Assembly: GCA_964437445.1 (NCBI GenBank)
Contig: CAYTGR010000001.1
Span: forward strand, 62,001 to 126,000
Length of the DNA stretch: 64,000 nucleotides
DNA from: CAYTGR01 sp964437445
GTDB taxonomy: Bacteria > Chloroflexota > Anaerolineae > B4-G1 > SLSP01
Direction: 5' to 3'
Under the pieces are notes generated by a model that saw nothing but the letters and a program-made list of their open reading frames with translations, was not told the origin of the DNA and ran no database searches. Of this stretch, positions 60,095 to 64,000 are shown piece by piece (positions within the stretch are counted from its first letter, which is position 1; each line of letters opens with the position of its first letter). A program made the position numbers and the translations under genes.

Positions 60095-61036
60095 TTAAAC
60101 CTCAATATTCACAATTTTGCGGACGACCACGAAACCAATCACGATCATGACGAGTGCTACCCCCAGCATGATCCAACCGCACGGGTCTGAAAGCATCCCC
60201 CCCATATACTCCGGGTTGACGATGTAAATAAAGCCGCCTAAGGCGAAGGGCAGCGCCGTGATCACGTAGCCGGTGATCTGACCTTGCGCGGTCAAAACTT
60301 TGATTTCGCCCTTGATACGCACCCGTTCGCGGATGGTAAAACTGATAGAATCCAGCACCTCGGCCAGGTTGCCACCTACCTCGCGTTGGACGCTCATGGC
60401 CGTAATCACCAGATCCAGGTCGGCGCTGGGAACCCGCCGCATCAGGTTGGCCATGGCATTATCAAAAGGAACCCCCAACTGCATTTCCAGCACCACGCGC
60501 CCGAATTCAACGGAGATGGGAGCCGGCATCTCTTTGGAGATAACTTCCATGGCCTGCATCGTGCTATAACCGGCCCGGAGCGAGTTGACCATGAGGTTCA
60601 GAGCGTCCCCCAGCTGGTTATTAAAAGCCTTGAGCCGCTGGCCCTGCCGGGAGCCGACGTAGAGGCGCGGCGCGAACAGCCCCCCTACGATACCGACCGG
60701 GATGAGGATGGGGCGCTTGAGGGCATAGAAAACAACCCCGGCCAGCATGGATAGCGTGAGGCTGAAGACGATGAACTCGCCCACCGTCACTTTCATGTCG
60801 GCGCGGGCCAGCTGAGTTGACATGTTCTGAGCAAAGCCCCGGCCGGCAATCGCCCGATCCACAGCCGCACCGATCGGCGAAGTGCGAGCTTCGGCCTCAG
60901 CCTTCTCTTTCTTTTTCTTCTGGGGTTTCCCACCCACCCGCTCATCTACCAGTTCCTGACCGGCAGGCCGTCCCGACAGGCCAATGATCAATACGACAAT
61001 GGCCACCACGGCGAGACCCCCTAACAGCCAGATCAT
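60095..61036 (-). CDS. tadB: Tad/Flp pilus platform protein TadB (T2SSF domain)
   Basis: 313 residues. N-terminal helix, a charged Lys/Glu segment (PQKKKKEKAEAEA), two central helices, T2SSF domain (about 155-275: LGDALNLMVNSLRAGYSTMQAMEVISKEMPAPISVEFGRVV, VPSADLDLVITAMSVQREVGGNLAEVLDSISFTIRER) and C-terminal helices. Partner of TadC in the platform. Preceded by tadA after 60 nt. The pilin itself is not in this window. Confidence 0.94.
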   Translation of the reverse strand: MIWLLGGLAVVAIVVLIIGLSGRPAGQELVDERVGGKPQKKKKEKAEAEARTSPIGAAVDRAIAGRGFAQNMSTQLARADMKVTVGEFIVFSLTLSMLAGVVFYALKRPILIPVGIVGGLFAPRLYVGSRQGQRLKAFNNQLGDALNLMVNSLRAGYSTMQAMEVISKEMPAPISVEFGRVVLEMQLGVPFDNAMANLMRRVPSADLDLVITAMSVQREVGGNLAEVLDSISFTIRERVRIKGEIKVLTAQGQITGYVITALPFALGGFIYIVNPEYMGGMLSDPCGWIMLGVALVMIVIGFVVVRKIVNIEV

Positions 61037-61096
61037 TTTACACCAACCTTTCTTTCTGAGACCGCACAGCAGGCAGCGGGTTTGAACGCCGCGCGG

Positions 61097-62503
61097 TTAA
61101 TACCGGATGCGTTCTCCCACACCAAACACGGTAGGAGGCAGGTGGATGCCGGATTGTTCAATCTTATCCATGAACTTGGGGCGGATCCCGGTAGGACGCA
61201 ACCGGCCGATGACCCGACCGCTCTCAAAGCCTACCTGCTCAAACTTGAAAATGTCGGCGGTGGTGATGACGTCGCCTTCCATGCCCTGGATCTCGGTGAT
61301 GGCGACCACGCGGCGGGAACCGTCGCGCATCCGTTCCAGCTGGATGATCACGTCAATGGCCGAGGCCACCTGCTCCCGGATGGCGCGGTGGGGCAACTCC
61401 ATGCCGGCCATCAAGACCATGGTCTCCAGGCGGGAGAGGGCATCACGGGTGTTGTTAGCATGGAGCGTGGTCATGCTGCCATCATGGCCGGTGTTCATGG
61501 CCTGGAGCATGTCCAGGGCTTCACCACCCCGGCACTCGCCTACGACGATCCGGTCAGGTCGCATCCGCAGGGCGTTGATTACCAGATCGCGGATGGTGAT
61601 TTCCCCTTTGCCTTCAATGTTGGGGGGGCGGGATTCCAGGGTGACCACGTGCTCCTGCCGCAGCTGGAGCTCGGCCGCGTTCTCAATCGTGATGATGCGA
61701 TCTTCCGCCGGGATGAAGCCGGAGAGCACGTTGAGGAAGGTCGTCTTGCCGGTCCCGGTGCCGCCGGAAACGACGACGTTCAGCTTGGAGATAACGCAAG
61801 CCTTCATGAACTCTATCGCTTCTTCTGTCACCGATCCCAGTCGGATCAAGTCCTCTACGCTGAGGGGCCGTTTGAAGAACTTACGGATGGTTAGCGTGGG
61901 GCCTACCAGGGAGACCGGCGGAATTACCGCGTTCACCCGTGAGCCGTCTTTCAAGCGGGCATCTACCAGGGGACTGCTTTCGTCAATGCGCCGGCCCAGG
62001 GGGGCCACGATGCGTTCAATGATCCGCATCAAGTGCTCGTTGGACTCAAAGGCGGTGTTGACCCGCTCAATTTTACCGCGCCGCTCAATAAAAATCTTCT
62101 TGGGGCCGTTGACCATGATCTCGGTGATAGTCTCGTCGGAGAGCAGCGGCTCCAGGGGCCCTAACCCCAGAATCTCGGCCACAATTTGTTCAAACAACCG
62201 TTCCTTTTCCACGCGGCTGAGCACGATCCGTTCCTCTTCCAGGATCGTTTCATACATTTGCCGGATGGTCTGCCGCACTTCCTCCGTGCGGGTCACGTCG
62301 GTGGAGGGGTCCAGCTCGGCTACCAGCCGGTTTTGCACCCGGCTTTTCAGATCCACGTAAGCGTCGCGCGGAGCGGCCGCCGGACGACGTTGCATATCCG
62401 GCGTCGGGGCGGGCGGGGCTCCCGGGGGGGGCGCCGCTGGCGTGGCGGCGGGCTTGGGTTTGGCCCCTGTATCCTTGCTCTCTATCCGGCGCAGCAATGA
62501 CAT
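61097..62503 (-). CDS. tadA: Tad/Flp pilus ATPase TadA (CpaF)
   Basis: 468 residues. Pro/Ala-rich N-terminal tail, then the N-terminal domain (VQNRLVAELDPSTDV), LGPLEPLLSDETITEIMVNGPKKIFIERRGKIE, Walker A SGGTGTGKTTFLN, Asp box IITIENAAELQL, Walker B-like LRMRPDRIVVGECRGGEALDMLQAMNTGHDGSMTTLHAN with the His box. A secretion ATPase of the PulE-VirB11 type that powers assembly (and perhaps retraction) of Flp pili. All catalytic elements are intact. Followed by tadB and tadC in the same direction. Confidence 0.96.
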   Translation of the reverse strand: MSLLRRIESKDTGAKPKPAATPAAPPPGAPPAPTPDMQRRPAAAPRDAYVDLKSRVQNRLVAELDPSTDVTRTEEVRQTIRQMYETILEEERIVLSRVEKERLFEQIVAEILGLGPLEPLLSDETITEIMVNGPKKIFIERRGKIERVNTAFESNEHLMRIIERIVAPLGRRIDESSPLVDARLKDGSRVNAVIPPVSLVGPTLTIRKFFKRPLSVEDLIRLGSVTEEAIEFMKACVISKLNVVVSGGTGTGKTTFLNVLSGFIPAEDRIITIENAAELQLRQEHVVTLESRPPNIEGKGEITIRDLVINALRMRPDRIVVGECRGGEALDMLQAMNTGHDGSMTTLHANNTRDALSRLETMVLMAGMELPHRAIREQVASAIDVIIQLERMRDGSRRVVAITEIQGMEGDVITTADIFKFEQVGFESGRVIGRLRPTGIRPKFMDKIEQSGIHLPPTVFGVGERIRY

Positions 62504-62527
62504 TGCTTACCTCCTGACAACTTGGCC

Positions 62528-63823
62528 TTACAACAGGCGTCCCAGGCCAGGGCGTTTCTGGGCTTCCTCGGCGGCCGGCCCGCTTTCCTTCTCGCGGAGG
62601 CGATCTTGCACCACCTGGGCCAGTGTGGTGAGGGCCTGACCAATCGGTAGCCTGGGGCTTTGGATCATGAAGGGGACGCCGTAGTTGGCGGCCCGCAGGG
62701 CTGTCCGTTCATCTAACGGAATGTGGGCGACAGCCGGCATCATGGCCTTTTCAATCGCGCTGGGATCAATTCCCATGACCTTGGTGTCCACACTGTTAAT
62801 TACTAAGGCCAGTTTGTCCAGCGGGTATTGCATCTTGCGCAGCAGTTCAATGAACAGGCGCGCTCCGCGGATTTCCGGGATCACCGGTCGGGTGACAATT
62901 AACACCAGGTCGGTCAGATCCAAGGCCGCCAGCACGGTATCGTCCACCAGATGGCGCGTATCCACGATCAGGTAGTCAAACTCGTGCCGGGCAAATTCTA
63001 TGATCGCCTTGAGCCGGCGGTTGGCCCCACTATCTTCTACGCCGCCCTCGTGGAATATTTCGGCATCCTCTGGAGCCAGCGGAGCGGCCAACACTTTGAC
63101 GCCGGAGGGGTGGGGGATCAGGATACTATTCAAGAGGTCAATATCCAGTTCCTGGGTCCGGGGGGCCAGATCGGCCAGCGTGCGCGTTGGTTGCAGCTTC
63201 ATGAAGATCGCCACGTCCCCAAATTGGAGGCTGGCATCTATCAACCCCACTTTGACGTCGGTCCCCACTAAGGTCTGCAGCGCGATGGCCAGGTTGACGG
63301 CGATGGTGGTGCAGCCGGTGCCGCCTTTCGCGCTGAAGACGGTGATCAATTTGCCTAAGCGTGCCGATGTTCCCGGCACGCCTGGCTGGGCCGGCCGTTG
63401 AGGCCCGGTGGGTTGCTGGGGGACCATCACCTGCCGGGTTTGCCCGACTTTGAAGACCCGGTGGATGGTATCCAGCAGTTCGTCGGCGCTGGGGGGTTTG
63501 GTGAGAAAATCGCGCGCCCCGGCCATCATCGCCCGGCGCATGTAATCGGTCTCGCCCTGGACCGAGAGCATGATGATCTGGGCGGCCGGTAAGATTTCCA
63601 TTAGTTTGCCCGTGGCAGTAATGCCATCCATGCCGGGCATGTTGATGTCCATCAAAACGACATCCGGCAGCGCCTGGGGGGCCACCTTAAGGGCTTCTTC
63701 CCCGCTGCCTACCATCGCGGCGACTTCAATGTCAGGGTCAAATGAGAGTAGCTTGCGGAGCTGCTCGCGCGTCTCCGCAATGTCGTCCACGATCATTACA
63801 CGAATTTTGGGTCCGGCCATCAT
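62528..63823 (-). CDS. cpaE: CpaE/TadZ-like protein: receiver domain fused to ParA/MinD-like ATPase
   Basis: 431 residues. Residues about 7-125 are a full receiver: acidic pair in VDDIAET, phospho-acceptor Asp in LMDINMPGMDG, Ser in MLSVQG and Lys in LTKPPS. A Pro/Gln linker follows, then a MinD-like domain (about 155-420) with SAKGGTGCTTIAVNLAIAL; the canonical Lys of Walker A is replaced by Cys while the preceding deviant Lys is kept, as in many CpaE proteins. DYLIVDTRHLVDD is the later Asp box. It would place the pilus apparatus at a pole or site. Unlike CpaE proteins with degenerate receivers, this one looks phosphorylatable. Start ATG 63821 or 63818. Confidence 0.93.
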   Translation of the reverse strand: MMAGPKIRVMIVDDIAETREQLRKLLSFDPDIEVAAMVGSGEEALKVAPQALPDVVLMDINMPGMDGITATGKLMEILPAAQIIMLSVQGETDYMRRAMMAGARDFLTKPPSADELLDTIHRVFKVGQTRQVMVPQQPTGPQRPAQPGVPGTSARLGKLITVFSAKGGTGCTTIAVNLAIALQTLVGTDVKVGLIDASLQFGDVAIFMKLQPTRTLADLAPRTQELDIDLLNSILIPHPSGVKVLAAPLAPEDAEIFHEGGVEDSGANRRLKAIIEFARHEFDYLIVDTRHLVDDTVLAALDLTDLVLIVTRPVIPEIRGARLFIELLRKMQYPLDKLALVINSVDTKVMGIDPSAIEKAMMPAVAHIPLDERTALRAANYGVPFMIQSPRLPIGQALTTLAQVVQDRLREKESGPAAEEAQKRPGLGRLL

Positions 63824-63826
63824 AGT

Positions 63827-64000
63827 TTATCCTTGTGGCGAAGGTGTGGCTACCGGTGTCAGTTGGATTGGTTCCCGCACCGGAGTCGGCATCACTGGCA
63901 GGTCGGGAGTCGCGGCCGGGATCTGATATTTGTCCAGGATGTACCGCAGCCAGACCGGTTCGGTAATCGCCGGCGCTGTGTCGCCGGCCGGCCGGAGCAC
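63827..64000 (-). CDS. CpaB/RcpC-like Flp pilus assembly protein, C-terminal fragment
   Basis: 57 residues visible; the rest lies beyond the window. VLRPAGDTAPAITEPVWLRYILDKYQIP resembles the C-terminal end of CpaB proteins (ALR-pGD with ...VTL-Y-LD-Y-I). It then ends in a Pro/Thr-rich tail (TPVREPIQLTPVATPSPQG). Stop TAA is 3 nt before the cpaE ATG. Position upstream of cpaE and tadA is the usual place of cpaB. Confirmation needs the missing part. Confidence 0.75.
   Translation of the reverse strand: MLRPAGDTAPAITEPVWLRYILDKYQIPAATPDLPVMPTPVREPIQLTPVATPSPQG

Noticed and set aside
61107..62360. 417-codon plus-strand frame opposite tadA
   Set aside because: Ser/Arg-rich shadow of the ATPase gene with no family resemblance.
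1..64000. CRISPR array, integrase, transposase or phage genes
   Set aside because: No evenly spaced direct repeats and no recombinase-like protein were seen on either strand.

Overview
The window (GC-rich, roughly 60%, with AT-richer islands) looks like a scaffold from a monoderm Chloroflexota bacterium, probably an Anaerolineae-type lineage. This is an inference. It rests on tandem LCP proteins, DUF4012 and DUF2723 proteins, a Chloroflexota-style Tad/Flp locus, a Ser/Thr kinase with TPR repeats, and secreted proteins carrying a YLPLVLR-type tail. No rRNA or tRNA was found. Three 100-N scaffold gaps (28051-28150, 38563-38662, 51094-51193) each cut a gene.

Layout. 145-5235 (minus): a heterodimeric ABC exporter with one degenerate ATP site, followed by a multi-pass transporter-like protein. 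5399-7234 (minus): a secreted subtilisin-like protease with an in-frame TAG and a prodomain-like module at its C-terminus instead of its N-terminus. 7407-16286 (plus): two tandem LCP paralogues of identical length, hisS, a type II restriction-modification pair wedged between hisS and nadK, nadK, a zinc-finger membrane protein and a glycosyltransferase. 16291-20371 (minus): three secreted proteins (two clan GH-A glycosidase-like proteins and a Vgb-like propeller). 20447-26749 (minus): a Pro/Thr-rich anchored protein, DUF4012, DUF2723, a GT2, a flippase-like protein and a small membrane protein, mostly joined by stop-start overlaps.

26746-54996 (minus) is a large surface-polysaccharide locus. 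It carries precursor pathways for a 4-amino-6-deoxy sugar (CapD-like dehydratase plus aminotransferase), for an L-configured 2-acetamido-2,6-dideoxyhexose such as L-QuiNAc (CapE-like, RmlD-like and WecB-like enzymes), and for a GlcNAc3NAcA-type uronate (WlbA/C/B-like). It also holds an initiating phosphoglycosyltransferase, three GT4 enzymes, Wzx, Wzy, Wzz, an O-antigen-ligase-domain protein, a Ser/Thr kinase with external TPRs and a second TPR protein. An AT-rich insert (31.3-34.1 kb) adds a FemAB-like GNAT, an aminotransferase and a GNAT, and a TumE-like toxin gene with no antitoxin sits at 34.7-35.1 kb. LCP proteins encoded nearby could attach such a polymer to peptidoglycan.

55479-57542 (minus): moaA-moaC-MOSC, molybdenum cofactor synthesis, behind a leader rich in hairpins. 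57797-59133: hpf and a ComF-family gene. 59160-64000: tadC-tadB-tadA-cpaE-cpaB (partial) of a Tad pilus. A dispersed multi-hairpin repeat (five copies) sits in intergenic regions. Several intergenic spacers and some coding ends consist of simple short-word repeats.
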